Source of the DNA: Alcaligenes pakistanensis
GTDB taxonomy: Bacteria; Pseudomonadota; Gammaproteobacteria; Burkholderiales; Burkholderiaceae_B
NCBI RefSeq assembly: GCF_014652815.1
Contig: NZ_BMZN01000001.1
Coordinates: forward strand, 161,816 to 225,815
Reading direction: 5' to 3'
Length of the DNA: 64,000 nt
Position 1 is the stretch's first letter. The number at the start of each line of letters is the position of its first letter. Positions 53,378-62,769 of the stretch are shown piece by piece. The translations under genes were made by a program, and so were the position numbers. Below the pieces are notes generated by a model that had not been told where the DNA came from, searched no databases, and worked only from the letters and a program-made list of their open reading frames with translations.

Positions 53378-53947
53378 TTAGGCCGCTTGCCACTCAGTCA
53401 GGAACTGTTGGGGCTCGGGACGTTGTGCAGGGCCCAGCTTGTGAATAGGCGTACCGACAGACACAAAGCCCAGAAATTGATAATCCAGAGAATCGAAACC
53501 CAGGGCCTCGGGGACTTCTTCGCCATAGGTGCCCAGACCAGTACTCCAGAACGCACCAAAGCCCAGTTGATGAGCGGCGTGCAGCATATTGCTGACAGCA
53601 GCACCGGTGGCCAGCACACGTTCCAATTCAGGGATTTTTTCTTCACCATGATCGATGTGGCTGGCCACGGCGATCAACATGGGGACTTTGGCCAACCAGG
53701 CACGTACGCTGGCGGCTTTTTGTTCAGTCAAAGGATTACCGGCACGCTCGTTGGCCGCAATAGCCAACTCGCCCAAGGCTTGGACATTTTCGCCACGGAT
53801 CAGGCAAAAGCGCCAGGGCTGCAAACGGCCATGATCGGGCGCGCACATAGCGGCACGCAAAATCAGGTCCAGCTCTTGCTCACCCGGGCCGGGGCCTTGC
53901 ACCAGCTTGATGGAGCGGCGGGACAATAAAGAATCAATAGTACTCAT
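53378..53947 (-). CDS. Nitroreductase family protein, YdjA-like
   Basis: FMN-dependent oxidoreductase of the minimal nitroreductase type. The 189 residues match the single-domain YdjA group (about 183). FMN-contact segments are visible: SLLSRRSIK near the N-terminus, MCAPDHGRLQPWRFCLI, and GFGAFWSTGLGTYGEEV. The ATG at 53947 has GGAAA upstream; the longer frame to 54064 runs into pdxJ. The physiological substrate is unknown. It lies 50 bases after pdxJ with a palindromic hairpin in between. Confidence 0.88.
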   Translation of the reverse strand: MSTIDSLLSRRSIKLVQGPGPGEQELDLILRAAMCAPDHGRLQPWRFCLIRGENVQALGELAIAANERAGNPLTEQKAASVRAWLAKVPMLIAVASHIDHGEEKIPELERVLATGAAVSNMLHAAHQLGFGAFWSTGLGTYGEEVPEALGFDSLDYQFLGFVSVGTPIHKLGPAQRPEPQQFLTEWQAA

Positions 53948-53972
53948 CGTGTTTCCAGAATCAGTTAAGAGT

Positions 53973-53993
53973 GCCCTGCCTTGAAGGCAGGGC
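53973..53993. repeat. Perfect palindrome between pdxJ and the nitroreductase gene
   Basis: Two 10-base arms (GCCCTGCCTT and its complement) flank a single base. The element can form a hairpin in the transcript 5 bases past the pdxJ stop. No U-run follows, so it is more likely an mRNA-stability or pausing element than a terminator. Confidence 0.6.
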
Positions 53994-53997
53994 TCAG

Positions 53998-54735
53998 TCA
54001 GGCTTGGCCAGGGGCGCAGGCCCGCACCAGCAAGGCCTTCATATCGCGCACCGCCTTTTCCCAACCATCAAAGACAGCCTGGGCAACGATGGCGTGACCA
54101 ATATTCAGTTCAGACAGACCCGGCAAGACAGCAATGGCTTGTACGTTGCCGTAATGCAGGCCATGGCCCGCATTCACACGCAAACCTTGCGACACACCCT
54201 GAGCGATGCCAGCGCGAATACGCTCCAGCTCGCTGGCGGCCTGCTCAGGCGTTTGAGCATCCGCATAGGTACCGGTATGCAATTCAATCACGGTCGCCCC
54301 CACCTGGCTAGCGGCCTTGATTTGAGCAGGGTCGGCATCAATGAAAAGCGAGACGCGAATACCGGCTGCTTGCAGCTGCTGTACAGCAGCTGTGACCTGA
54401 TCCAGACGGCCGACCACATCCAGCCCACCCTCGGTGGTCAGTTCGGCACGGTGTTCGGGAACCAGGCAGACATCATCGGGCTTGATGCGGCAAGCGATGT
54501 CCAGCATTTCGGTGGTGATGGCGCATTCCAGATTCATCCGGGTACGCAGCACGGGGCGCATGGCCTCGACGTCGGCATCTTGAATATGACGCCGGTCTTC
54601 GCGCAGATGTAAGGTGATCAGGTCCGCTCCGGCTTCTTCTGCTCGCAAAGCGGCCTGAATTGGATCAGGGTATGTGGTCAGACGCTGCTGGCGCAGCGTC
54701 GCCACATGATCGATATTGACGCCCAGTTCTAACAT
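53998..54735 (-). CDS. pdxJ: Pyridoxine 5'-phosphate synthase
   Basis: Last step of the DXP-dependent vitamin B6 pathway: condenses 3-amino-2-oxopropyl phosphate with DXP. The 245 residues form a TIM barrel starting [17 protein letters not shown]. Catalytic residues are His43 ([12 protein letters not shown]), Glu70 (MNLECAIT) and His191 ([12 protein letters not shown]), matching E. coli His45, Glu72 and His193. It follows the efflux operon and precedes the nitroreductase gene. The usual neighbour acpS is not found in the window. Confidence 0.96.
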   Translation of the reverse strand: MLELGVNIDHVATLRQQRLTTYPDPIQAALRAEEAGADLITLHLREDRRHIQDADVEAMRPVLRTRMNLECAITTEMLDIACRIKPDDVCLVPEHRAELTTEGGLDVVGRLDQVTAAVQQLQAAGIRVSLFIDADPAQIKAASQVGATVIELHTGTYADAQTPEQAASELERIRAGIAQGVSQGLRVNAGHGLHYGNVQAIAVLPGLSELNIGHAIVAQAVFDGWEKAVRDMKALLVRACAPGQA

Positions 54736-54790
54736 TCCCCAAGGACCTCCGTAGTTTCAGGGATGAATGACTAGACGTATTATCGCCTGT

Positions 54791-56254
54791 TTATTCCGGC
54801 GCTGTCCCGGCGTCCTGGGCCTTTGTTTCAGGCTTGACAGTTTCTGCTGTCCAGCCACCACCCAAAGCCTTGTACAACTCCACCCGGTTCATCAGGGAAT
54901 TCAAACCCGTTTGAATATAGGCTTGACGAGTGCTGTACAGGCTGACTTCAGCCGTTTGCACCTGCAAGAAACTGTCTATACCCACTTCGTAACGCAGCTT
55001 GGCCAGACGCAGACCTTCGCTGGCGGCCTGATCAACCGCTTGCAAAGCATCAATCTGCTGACCATAGGTGGCTTCGCCCGCCAGAGCGTCGGCCACTTCA
55101 CGGAAGGCCACCTGAATGGTCTTCTCGTATTCGCTGATGGCGATATCACGACGAGCCTCGGCCAGATCCAGATTGGCCCAGGTGCTGCCTGAGAGCAGCG
55201 GCATCGTAATTTGTGGCTGGAATTGCCAGTAACGGTTACCCGAACTGAACAGCCCCCCCATCTCGGGGCTCATGAAACCCAACAAACCTGTCAAGCTCAG
55301 ACGTGGGAAGAAGGCAGCTCGGGCGGCACCGATGTTGTAGTTGGAACCACGCAGAACGTGCTCGGCAGCCACAATATCAGGACGACGTTCCAGCAGTTCT
55401 GCCGACAGACCCACGGGCAAGCTGGGCATCAGCTGCGCACGGGTAAATGGCAAGCCGGCCGGCAGGTCGCCAGGGATCTCACTACCCAACAAGACTTGCA
55501 AGGCGTTCAGGGCACGCTGGCGATCCCGCTCCACGGCCTGCATATCAGAAAGCACCGTGTTGTATTGCACTTTGGCCTGATTCAGGTCCAGTGCAGACAC
55601 CGTACCTGCATCAAACGAGGATTGCACCAAGCGCAGTGTCTCTTGACGGCTACGCAAGGTACTGGTCATCAGGGCGTGCAGCTCTTCAGCCGTACGCACC
55701 TTAAAGTAGGCTTCGGCGGTACCCGCTACCAGCGCGATATGCGCTGTGAGTTGAGCCTGCTCGGTCGCAAAGAACTGTTCACGAGCCGCGCGAGCCAAAT
55801 CACGGACCCGACCAAAAAAGTCCAGCTCAAAAGCTGTAATACCCACACCCGCCTGATAGGTACGCGTCACCGGAGCGGAATTGGGGCCTGCTGGACGTAG
55901 CTCGGCCGGAGTATGAGTGGCCTGCTGGGCCGCTTGCACACCAATGCTGGGCAACTGGTCACTGCGCGCCACACCGTACATGGCACGTGCTTCTTCGATA
56001 CGCTGCGTGGCGATACGCAAGTCGCGGTTGTTTTCCACGGCCTGCTCAATCAGGGCATGCAGACGTGGGTCCGTAAAGAACTCGCGCCAGCCCAGGTCAG
56101 CCACCTGCCCCGCATCCGCCTGGCCCTGCTGGGCCAGAGGGAATTGCGCGGGCACAGGAGCGTCGGGCCGTTCATACTTGGGCGCCAGCGAGCAAGCCGA
56201 CAAGGCAAACGCCACAGCCAGCACCAAGGGGCTACGTAAAAACATGCTAGACAT
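54791..56254 (-). CDS. Outer-membrane efflux lipoprotein (OprM/NodT family)
   Basis: Outer-membrane channel of the tripartite pump. The 487 residues begin with a lipoprotein signal ending FALSACSLAPKYERP, with lipidated Cys21. Two outer-membrane-efflux repeats of long helices follow (about 75-255 and 280-465). Length equals OprM (485). Its start overlaps the pump stop by one base (TGATG), with AGGAGG correctly spaced before the ATG. The last 30 residues include TVKPETKAQD, which is not conserved. Substrates are not predictable. Confidence 0.93.
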   Translation of the reverse strand: MSSMFLRSPLVLAVAFALSACSLAPKYERPDAPVPAQFPLAQQGQADAGQVADLGWREFFTDPRLHALIEQAVENNRDLRIATQRIEEARAMYGVARSDQLPSIGVQAAQQATHTPAELRPAGPNSAPVTRTYQAGVGITAFELDFFGRVRDLARAAREQFFATEQAQLTAHIALVAGTAEAYFKVRTAEELHALMTSTLRSRQETLRLVQSSFDAGTVSALDLNQAKVQYNTVLSDMQAVERDRQRALNALQVLLGSEIPGDLPAGLPFTRAQLMPSLPVGLSAELLERRPDIVAAEHVLRGSNYNIGAARAAFFPRLSLTGLLGFMSPEMGGLFSSGNRYWQFQPQITMPLLSGSTWANLDLAEARRDIAISEYEKTIQVAFREVADALAGEATYGQQIDALQAVDQAASEGLRLAKLRYEVGIDSFLQVQTAEVSLYSTRQAYIQTGLNSLMNRVELYKALGGGWTAETVKPETKAQDAGTAPE

Positions 56255-59200
56255 CAGTGCTGTCCTCCTTGCGAACCGGCTTCTTGCGCACCTTGCTTGG
56301 CCAGTTCTTCCTCATGCAATTTAGCGGCTTCGCCAAACAGACGAGGTTTGGTTTTAAAGAGCTTGAGGATGACGACAAAGAAGGTCGGTACCATCAAGAC
56401 AGCCAGCGGTGTTGCGGCCAACATCCCACCCAACACACCCAGACCAACCGCGTTCTGGCTGGCGGCACCTGCGCCAGAGGAGGTAGCCAAAGGCACCACA
56501 CCCAGCACGAAGGCGAAGGAGGTCATCAAAATAGGACGGAAACGCAAGCGGGAGGCTTCCAATGTTGCATCGATCAGGGTTGCACCCCGTGCGTAGGCAT
56601 CCTTGGCGAACTCCACAATCAGAATCGCGTTCTTGGCTGAGAGGCCAATCACCGTCACGATACCCACCTGGAAGTACACGTCGTTAGGCATACCCAGACC
56701 GGATACAAGCAAGACCGAACCCAGCATACCCAGTGGCACAGCCAGCATCACGGACAGCGGGATAGCCCAGCTTTCGTACAAGGCTGCCAGCAGCATGAAC
56801 ACCACCAGAATCGCCAGACCCATCAAGATCCCGGACTGACCTGCAGCCTGACGTTCCTGATAAGACAGACCGGTCCAGTCCACACCCAAGCCGTTAGGCA
56901 ATTGCTTCATCAGGTTTTCCATCTCGATCATGGCTTCACCCGAGGTGTAGCCAGGCGCCGGACCACCACTGATACGCACGGACTCGTAGCTGTTGTAGCG
57001 CACGATCTGCACAGGACCCTGTTCGGTCGTCTGCGTCACGAAAGCGGACAACGGCACCATTTTGCCATCGCTGTTGCGAGCGTTCAGCTTCAGTACATCG
57101 TCGATGGTCATGCGGTATGGCGCATCGGCTTGTACCCAGACACTCTGCACCCGGCCCTGGTTGGTGAATTTACCAACAAAGGAAGAGCCCAAAGCGCCAC
57201 CAATCAAGGCCGAGGCTTCACTAAAGTTCACACCCAATGCAGCGGCTTTGTCGCGGTCGATTTCCAGACGGATCTGTTTGCCCGGTCCCAAGCCTGTGAT
57301 ACGCACGCTCTGCGGATCAAACACAGGGCTTTGCTTGGCCAGACCCAGCAACTGGTCGGCTGCCGCCATCAGCGCATCATGCCCCAAGCCCCCCCGATCT
57401 TCCAGACGCATATCAATACCCGAGGAGTTACCCAGAGCAGAAATAGCCGGTGGCACAATCGCAATCACCATCGAGTCTGGCAAACCAAACAGCAGCTGAC
57501 CCATGGCTTTGCCGGAAATAGCCTGAGCCGAGTTTTCCTTGCCTTTGCGCTCGTTGAAATCCTTCAAGGGCACAAACGCGATAGCCGAGTTCAAACCACT
57601 ACCGTTAAAGCTGAAACCCTGAACGGCAATGATGTTTTCGACCTGAGGCTGCTCTTTAAAGTAGTCCTCGACCTTGGAGATGGTTTCAATCGTACGGTTA
57701 GCGGTTGAACCGGCAGGCAGCTCGATATTGGCAATCACGTAACCCTGATCTTCCTCGGGCAAGAACGCGGTTGGCATACGCATGTACAAGAAACCCAGCA
57801 CCAGCACCATGATCAGGTAGATGAACATCATCCGCCCGCCACGACGCAGTGTTTTGCCTACAAAGCTTTCGTAGCCATTAGTGGTACGGGTAAAGGCGCG
57901 GTTAAACCAGCCAAAGAAACCACGCTTGGTTTCGTGATGGCCTTTAGGAATAGGTTTCAACAAGGTCGCGCACAGGGCTGGCGTGAAGGTCAGTGCCAAA
58001 AAGCCCGAGAAGGCAATCGACACAGCCATGGCCACCGAGAACTGGCGGTAAATAACACCGACCGAACCCGCCATAAAGGCCAGGGGCAAGAACACCGCCG
58101 ACAGCACCAAGGTAATACCGACAATCGCGCCACTAATCTGTGGCATGGCTTTCTTGGTTGCTTCTTTAGGCGAAATCCCCTCTTCCACCATGATCCGTTC
58201 GACGTTCTCCACCACCACGATCGCGTCGTCCACCAAAATACCAATAGCCAGCACCATCGCGAACATGGTGAGCACGTTCACAGACATGCCCAGCACCTGC
58301 ATCACCGCGAATGCGCCCAAGATAGCCACAGGCACAACCAAAGCAGGAATCAGGGTGTAGCGTACATTTTGCAGAAACACATACATCACGATGAACACCA
58401 GCACCATCGCTTCCAGCAAGGTGTACACCACCTGGGTGATGGACTTCTCCACGTAGGGAGAGGTGTCGTAGGGAATGTCGTAACGGATATTTTCCGGGAA
58501 GAACTCGGCCAGCTTCTCCATCTCGACTTTAATGGCCGCCGCTGTGTCCAACGCATTCGCTTCAGGCAGCAAGGAAATAGCAAATGCAGCCGTCGGCTTA
58601 CTGTTCAAGCGAGCACCGAACTGATAGTTGTCCGCCCCCACTTCAACACGTGCCACATCCTTGATACGCACTGTAGAGCCGTCAGCTTGCGAGCGCAGAA
58701 TGATATTTTCAAACTCTTTAACGGTTTGCAGCTGACCATTCACCGTGATCGGGGCAGCGACACGCTGGCTGTCCTGATTAGGGGGGCCACCCAAAATGCC
58801 AGCCGACACCAACATGTTTTGCTGGCGAATTGCCGTCGTGACGTCCGATGGGCTCATTTGATAGCCCACCAGCTTGGCAGGATCCAGCCAAACACGCATG
58901 GCTCGACCCGCTGCAAACAGCTGGAAACGCGCCACGCCGGGAACACGAGAAATCGTGTTCTTAATGTTGCGTTCGATGTAATCCGCCAAGGCCGTCTGAT
59001 CCAGACTGCCATCCGTCGAGGACAGGGTCACTACCTGCAAGAAGCCTGTACTGGACTGCTCAACGTGCAAGCCCTGCTCCATCACCGCTGTCGGCAAGGA
59101 CGCGGTAATGTTACTGACCCGGTTCTGGACGTCCACCTGAGCCAAGTCAGGATTGATACCAGGTCGAAAAGTGGCCGTAATTTCGGTCGAGCCGTAGGAG

Positions 59201-59448
59201 TCACTGACGGACTCGTAATACAGCAGACCCTTGGCGCCGTTTAACTGATCCTCGATCACACTGGCCACGGTACTGGCGACGTCTTCTGCTGTCGCGCCAG
59301 GATAAGTAGCCCGGATGGTGACCGAGGGAGGTGCCACATCGGGATACTGCGCTACGGGCATATTGGGCAAAGCCAATAAGCCAAATAGCGTGATCGCCAA
59401 GGCAACGACCCATGCAAAGATGGGCCTTTCAATAAAAAACTGAGGCAT
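56254..59448 (-). CDS. RND multidrug efflux transporter, HAE1 family (AcrB-like)
   Basis: Inner-membrane proton-driven drug exporter. The 1064 residues begin PQFFIERPIFAWVVALAITL. The large porter domain has the gated QYPDVAPPSVTIRATYPGA entry. The proton relay pair Asp407-Asp408 lies in AIGILVDDAIVVVENV (TM4). The second half repeats the fold, with GMLGSVLLVSGLGMPNDVYF and VIGLSAKNAILIVEFAKDA. The C-terminal tail is Glu/Gln-rich. It lies 5 bases after the adaptor gene. AcrB, MexB and BpeB are homologues. Confidence 0.96.
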   Translation of the reverse strand: MPQFFIERPIFAWVVALAITLFGLLALPNMPVAQYPDVAPPSVTIRATYPGATAEDVASTVASVIEDQLNGAKGLLYYESVSDSYGSTEITATFRPGINPDLAQVDVQNRVSNITASLPTAVMEQGLHVEQSSTGFLQVVTLSSTDGSLDQTALADYIERNIKNTISRVPGVARFQLFAAGRAMRVWLDPAKLVGYQMSPSDVTTAIRQQNMLVSAGILGGPPNQDSQRVAAPITVNGQLQTVKEFENIILRSQADGSTVRIKDVARVEVGADNYQFGARLNSKPTAAFAISLLPEANALDTAAAIKVEMEKLAEFFPENIRYDIPYDTSPYVEKSITQVVYTLLEAMVLVFIVMYVFLQNVRYTLIPALVVPVAILGAFAVMQVLGMSVNVLTMFAMVLAIGILVDDAIVVVENVERIMVEEGISPKEATKKAMPQISGAIVGITLVLSAVFLPLAFMAGSVGVIYRQFSVAMAVSIAFSGFLALTFTPALCATLLKPIPKGHHETKRGFFGWFNRAFTRTTNGYESFVGKTLRRGGRMMFIYLIMVLVLGFLYMRMPTAFLPEEDQGYVIANIELPAGSTANRTIETISKVEDYFKEQPQVENIIAVQGFSFNGSGLNSAIAFVPLKDFNERKGKENSAQAISGKAMGQLLFGLPDSMVIAIVPPAISALGNSSGIDMRLEDRGGLGHDALMAAADQLLGLAKQSPVFDPQSVRITGLGPGKQIRLEIDRDKAAALGVNFSEASALIGGALGSSFVGKFTNQGRVQSVWVQADAPYRMTIDDVLKLNARNSDGKMVPLSAFVTQTTEQGPVQIVRYNSYESVRISGGPAPGYTSGEAMIEMENLMKQLPNGLGVDWTGLSYQERQAAGQSGILMGLAILVVFMLLAALYESWAIPLSVMLAVPLGMLGSVLLVSGLGMPNDVYFQVGIVTVIGLSAKNAILIVEFAKDAYARGATLIDATLEASRLRFRPILMTSFAFVLGVVPLATSSGAGAASQNAVGLGVLGGMLAATPLAVLMVPTFFVVILKLFKTKPRLFGEAAKLHEEELAKQGAQEAGSQGGQH

Positions 59449-59453
59449 GTCGC

Positions 59454-60692
59454 TTACTCGCTAGACTTGGCTTCGGTTGGCTCAGCAGCGGCGGCTGGTT
59501 CCTGTGCGGGGGCCTCAGCAGCATCCGATGCACCAGCTGGCTGCTTGCCCTTCCAAGGAATTGTCTGAACAGGAGCGCCGGGACGAATTTTCTGGAAGCC
59601 CTCGACAACAATCTGGTCGCCGGCTTGCAGGCCTTTGTTGACCACATATTGACCATGGCTTTCAGGTCCCAACACAACGGGAACGGATTGAGCTTTTTCT
59701 TCACGTACCACATACAGGTTGGAAGCACCGTCCGAGGTGTATTGAACGGCTTGTGCAGGCACCAGCAAGGCATCCGGAATCACCCCTTGCTCCAGACGCA
59801 GGCGCACATACATACCTGGCAAAAGGATTTCATCGGGGTTCGGAAATACGGCACGCAAGGTAACTTGCGATGTAGACGGATCGACGCTGACACCACTGAA
59901 CAGCAAGACACCTTCCTGATCGTAGTTCGAGCCATCTTCCAGCACAGCCGTGGCTTTGGCCTGGGCTTCACCAGCGGAGGTCAGGCTGCCATCAGCCATG
60001 GCGCGACGCAATTGGGTCAGTTCGGCCGTAGAACGGGTCACGTCCACATAGACTCGATCCAGCTGCTGCACAGTGGCCATATGAGTTGCATTGGCCGCCG
60101 ACACCAAAGCACCTTCCGTAATCAGGGATCGGCCGATACGACCCGCGACGGGCGAGACAATTTTGGTGTAACCCAAATCAATATTGGCACTTTCCAGGGT
60201 CGCTTGTGCCGCTGCAATAGCCGCATCCGCCTGCATGGCGCGCGCCTTGGCGTTATCGTAATCCTGGCGTGAAACGGCGTTTTCCTTAATCAGGCGCTCG
60301 TAACGTTGGGCCAGCTGTTTGGCGCTTTGCGCGTCAGCCTGGGCGTTTTTCAATTGAGCCGCGGCCTGATTGCGAACCGCACGGTAGGGAGCCGCATCAA
60401 TCGTAAACAAGAGCTGGTCTTGTTTGATATCAGCACCCTGCTCGAAATTAATTTCTTCCACAATCCCAGACACGCGGGCACGAATCTGCGCATCCTTGAT
60501 TGCTTCGACTCGTCCAGGCAGCTCGGAGAACAACTCGGTAGAGGTCGGTTGGACGGTAATCACACTGACTGGGACCTTCATCCCGCCGGCCTGAGCTTGA
60601 GGCTCTTTATTGCCGCAAGCGGCGAGCAGAACCAGGGAAGAGAAGGCAGCAATGCGAAACGGCTGCCGACCCAGCAAGCTTTTAAATGACAT
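59454..60692 (-). CDS. RND efflux periplasmic adaptor lipoprotein (AcrA-like)
   Basis: Membrane fusion protein linking pump and outer-membrane channel. The 412 residues have a lipobox LVLLAACGNKE (Cys26), a split lipoyl domain with GRVEAIKDAQIRARVSGIV and YTKIVSPVAGRIGRS, an alpha-hairpin (about 105-165) and beta-barrel and membrane-proximal domains. The C-terminus is an Ala/Pro/Glu-rich tail of about 40 residues, longer than in AcrA. The ATG at 60692 has a perfect AGGAG; the longer frame to 60719 has none. It is the first gene of the pump operon. Confidence 0.94.
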   Translation of the reverse strand: MSFKSLLGRQPFRIAAFSSLVLLAACGNKEPQAQAGGMKVPVSVITVQPTSTELFSELPGRVEAIKDAQIRARVSGIVEEINFEQGADIKQDQLLFTIDAAPYRAVRNQAAAQLKNAQADAQSAKQLAQRYERLIKENAVSRQDYDNAKARAMQADAAIAAAQATLESANIDLGYTKIVSPVAGRIGRSLITEGALVSAANATHMATVQQLDRVYVDVTRSTAELTQLRRAMADGSLTSAGEAQAKATAVLEDGSNYDQEGVLLFSGVSVDPSTSQVTLRAVFPNPDEILLPGMYVRLRLEQGVIPDALLVPAQAVQYTSDGASNLYVVREEKAQSVPVVLGPESHGQYVVNKGLQAGDQIVVEGFQKIRPGAPVQTIPWKGKQPAGASDAAEAPAQEPAAAAEPTEAKSSE

Positions 60693-60722
60693 GAAGAACT
60701 CCTGAGCTAAGCGTTGCATGGG

Positions 60723-60739
60723 AGTTTAACGCTTAAACT
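60723..60739. promoter_or_regulatory. Perfect operator-like palindrome before the efflux operon
   Basis: AGTTTAA-CGC-TTAAACT is a perfect 7-3-7 inverted repeat 30 bases upstream of the adaptor start. It sits where transcription would begin if TACAAT (minus strand, 60751-60746) is the -10 box. The form is typical of TetR/AcrR or MarR repressor sites. Confidence 0.62.
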
Positions 60740-60940
60740 GACTGGATTGTATGGTTTGGACAAGCAGCAAGTATATGTCGAAAAAGCTCAACTCAAACAG
60801 CAAAATTTGCGATGAGACTCGTTTCGGTCTTGCCATCACTGGGTGACAACGATTAGCCAGCTACCCCCCTGCCTCTGCCCCGTCGTCTGCCCCTGTCGAA
60901 AGAACACGTATTATCATATACCTAGGGTTTTTTGAATATA

Positions 60941-60978
60941 AAAAAACCGCGTTTAACCCCTAGAGTTCACGCGGTTTT
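60941..60978 (-). terminator. Intrinsic terminator of the ABC transporter operon
   Basis: On the minus strand AAAACCGCGT and its exact complement (60978-60969 and 60952-60943) form a ten-pair stem, extended inward, and are followed by further T and TATATT. It lies about 22 bases after the ATPase stop. Confidence 0.9.
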
Positions 60979-60999
60979 CCAGATCCGGAATAGACCTTT

Positions 61000-61794
61000 C
61001 TAGCCAAGCAACAAACTATCGTCGGCTAGTGTTTCACCCCGCACCCGCTCGAACATCTCCAGCAAGTCCCTCACATCCAGTCCTTGGCGTTGTTCGCCAC
61101 TAACGTCCAGAACCACTTTGCCTTGATGCAGCATCACCGTGCGGTCACCCACATCCAGAGCCTGACGCATGCTGTGTGTCACCATCATGGTGGTCAGGCC
61201 ACCTTCACGCACAATACGGTTCGTCAGTTTCAATACAAAGTCAGCCGTACGTGGGTCCAAGGCGGCCGTGTGTTCGTCGAGCAGCAAAATCTTGGATGGA
61301 CGCAAGGCCGCCATTAATAAGCTGACGGCTTGACGTTGGCCGCCAGACAGCAAACCAATACGGTCTGTCAGCCGGTTTTCCAGGCCCAGGCCCAAGGTTT
61401 CCAGACGCTCGGCAAATTCTGCACGCATGGAGTGGCGCACGGCGCGGCTCAAACCACGGCGGCTGCCACGGCATGTGGCCAAGGCCATGTTCTCTTCAAT
61501 AGTCAGATCTTCACAGGTGCCAGCCATCGGGTCCTGAAACACACGCGCCACCCAGTTGGCACGCTCCCATACCGGGCGACGGGTGACGTCCACGTTGTCG
61601 ATCAGGATATGACCGTCATCAATAGACTGATCGCCCGAGATTGCATTCAGAAAAGTGGACTTACCCGCGCCGTTGGAACCAATCACGGTCACAAACTGCC
61701 CTTCTGGAATAGTCAGGGACAGGCCACGCAGCGCGCGGGTTTCAATCGGTGTGCCTGGATTAAAGGTCAGGCACAGGTCTTTAGCTTCCAACAT
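61000..61794 (-). CDS. ABC transporter ATP-binding protein (TrpZ/COG1101 type)
   Basis: ATPase of the importer. The 264 residues have Walker A GSNGAGKST at 39-47, the signature LLSGGQRQAVSL at 149-155, Walker B KILLLDEHTAALDP (Glu174) and the switch His in MMVTHSMRQAL. The LDEHTAALDP variant is typical of the COG1101 group that pairs with COG4120 permeases and COG2984 binding proteins. It begins on the last base of the permease stop (TAATG), implying coupling. It is the last gene of the operon. Confidence 0.92.
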   Translation of the reverse strand: MLEAKDLCLTFNPGTPIETRALRGLSLTIPEGQFVTVIGSNGAGKSTFLNAISGDQSIDDGHILIDNVDVTRRPVWERANWVARVFQDPMAGTCEDLTIEENMALATCRGSRRGLSRAVRHSMRAEFAERLETLGLGLENRLTDRIGLLSGGQRQAVSLLMAALRPSKILLLDEHTAALDPRTADFVLKLTNRIVREGGLTTMMVTHSMRQALDVGDRTVMLHQGKVVLDVSGEQRQGLDVRDLLEMFERVRGETLADDSLLLG

Positions 61795-62690
61795 TACTGG
61801 GCCCCCTTCTGTTTACGTGCACGCTTTTTCTTGAGCAAGGGAATAACCAGCGCCACCGTGACCAGCAAAGCGGTTACCAAGTTCAGGTCCTGAGCTTTCA
61901 GACCGATAGCATCGGCATTCAAGGCCAGAGCAATAAAGAAGCGATACAAGATAGCGCCCAGCACCACGGCCAAGGTCGCATAGAACAGTTTGCGGGCCGG
62001 CAAAATACTTTCACCCACAATGACCGCGGCCAGACCAATCACAATGGTGCCGATGCCCATGGAGATATCCGCACCACCTTGCGATTGTGCAAACAAGGCA
62101 CCGGCCAAGGCCACCAACGCGTTGGAAATTGCCATACCCAGCAAGAGCATATTGCCCGTTGCTACACCTTGGGCACGTGCCATACGAGCATTGGCGCCAG
62201 TCGCACGCATGGCCAAACCGGTTTGTGTACCAAAGAACCAATCCAGCGCCAGCTTGGCGGCCAGGACCAGGGCGATCAGCAACAAGGGACGCGCAATATA
62301 GTCCGCAATGGACTCAGGCTGCAGAATCGTGAAAACCGTAGGTTCCATAATCAAGGGCACATTAGGGCGACCCATAATGCGCAGATTGATGGAATACAAG
62401 GCGATCATCATCAGGATACTGGCCAGCAGATCCATGATTTTCAGACGTACATTCAGCCAGCCGGTAATCGTGCCTGCAACGGCGCCGGCAAAGGTAGCTA
62501 CAACGGTAGCCAGGAAGGGATCATTGCCTTGGCTGATCAGGATGGCGGCAACGGCCCCACCCAAAGGAAAACTGCCATCGACCGTCAGGTCGGGAAATCG
62601 CAAGATGCGAAAAGAGATCAGAACACCCAGAGCAACCAGTCCGAAAATCAGACCAATCTCCAGGGCCCCCCACATTGAATAAATAGACAT
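61794..62690 (-). CDS. ABC transporter permease (TrpY/COG4120 type)
   Basis: Integral membrane subunit of 298 residues with about eight to nine hydrophobic segments. LIFGLVALGVLISFRILRFPDL and DGSFPLGGAVAAILI near the N-terminus and RATGANARMARAQGV in the coupling loop are characteristic of this permease group, a branch of the branched-chain amino acid type. The C-terminal tail is strongly basic (LKKKRARKQKGAQ). It overlaps the ATPase gene by one base and follows the binding-protein gene by 79 bases. Confidence 0.91.
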   Translation of the reverse strand: MSIYSMWGALEIGLIFGLVALGVLISFRILRFPDLTVDGSFPLGGAVAAILISQGNDPFLATVVATFAGAVAGTITGWLNVRLKIMDLLASILMMIALYSINLRIMGRPNVPLIMEPTVFTILQPESIADYIARPLLLIALVLAAKLALDWFFGTQTGLAMRATGANARMARAQGVATGNMLLLGMAISNALVALAGALFAQSQGGADISMGIGTIVIGLAAVIVGESILPARKLFYATLAVVLGAILYRFFIALALNADAIGLKAQDLNLVTALLVTVALVIPLLKKKRARKQKGAQ

Positions 62691-62769
62691 ATTGTTGGAC
62701 GTCTAGGATACAAAAGAAACAGGCGGGCAGCTTGTGGCAACCCACCTGCAAGAAGCAGTCAGATCAGGC

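Larger units (their letters stand above)
60693..60999. other. 307-base intergenic region upstream of the efflux operon
   Basis: Holds the efflux promoter and operator-like palindrome at 60723-60751, a further candidate -10 box (TATACT on the minus strand, near 60770), about 150 bases with no recognisable feature, and the terminator of the ABC transporter operon. No divergent regulator gene is present, unlike most acrAB-type loci. Confidence 0.75.

Noticed and set aside
53973-53993. Terminator after pdxJ
   Set aside because: Palindrome lacks a following T-run in the direction of transcription, so it is listed as a repeat only.
57934-59244. 436-codon plus-strand frame opposite the RND pump
   Set aside because: His/Gln/Arg-rich antisense shadow; the pump gene is complete and intact.
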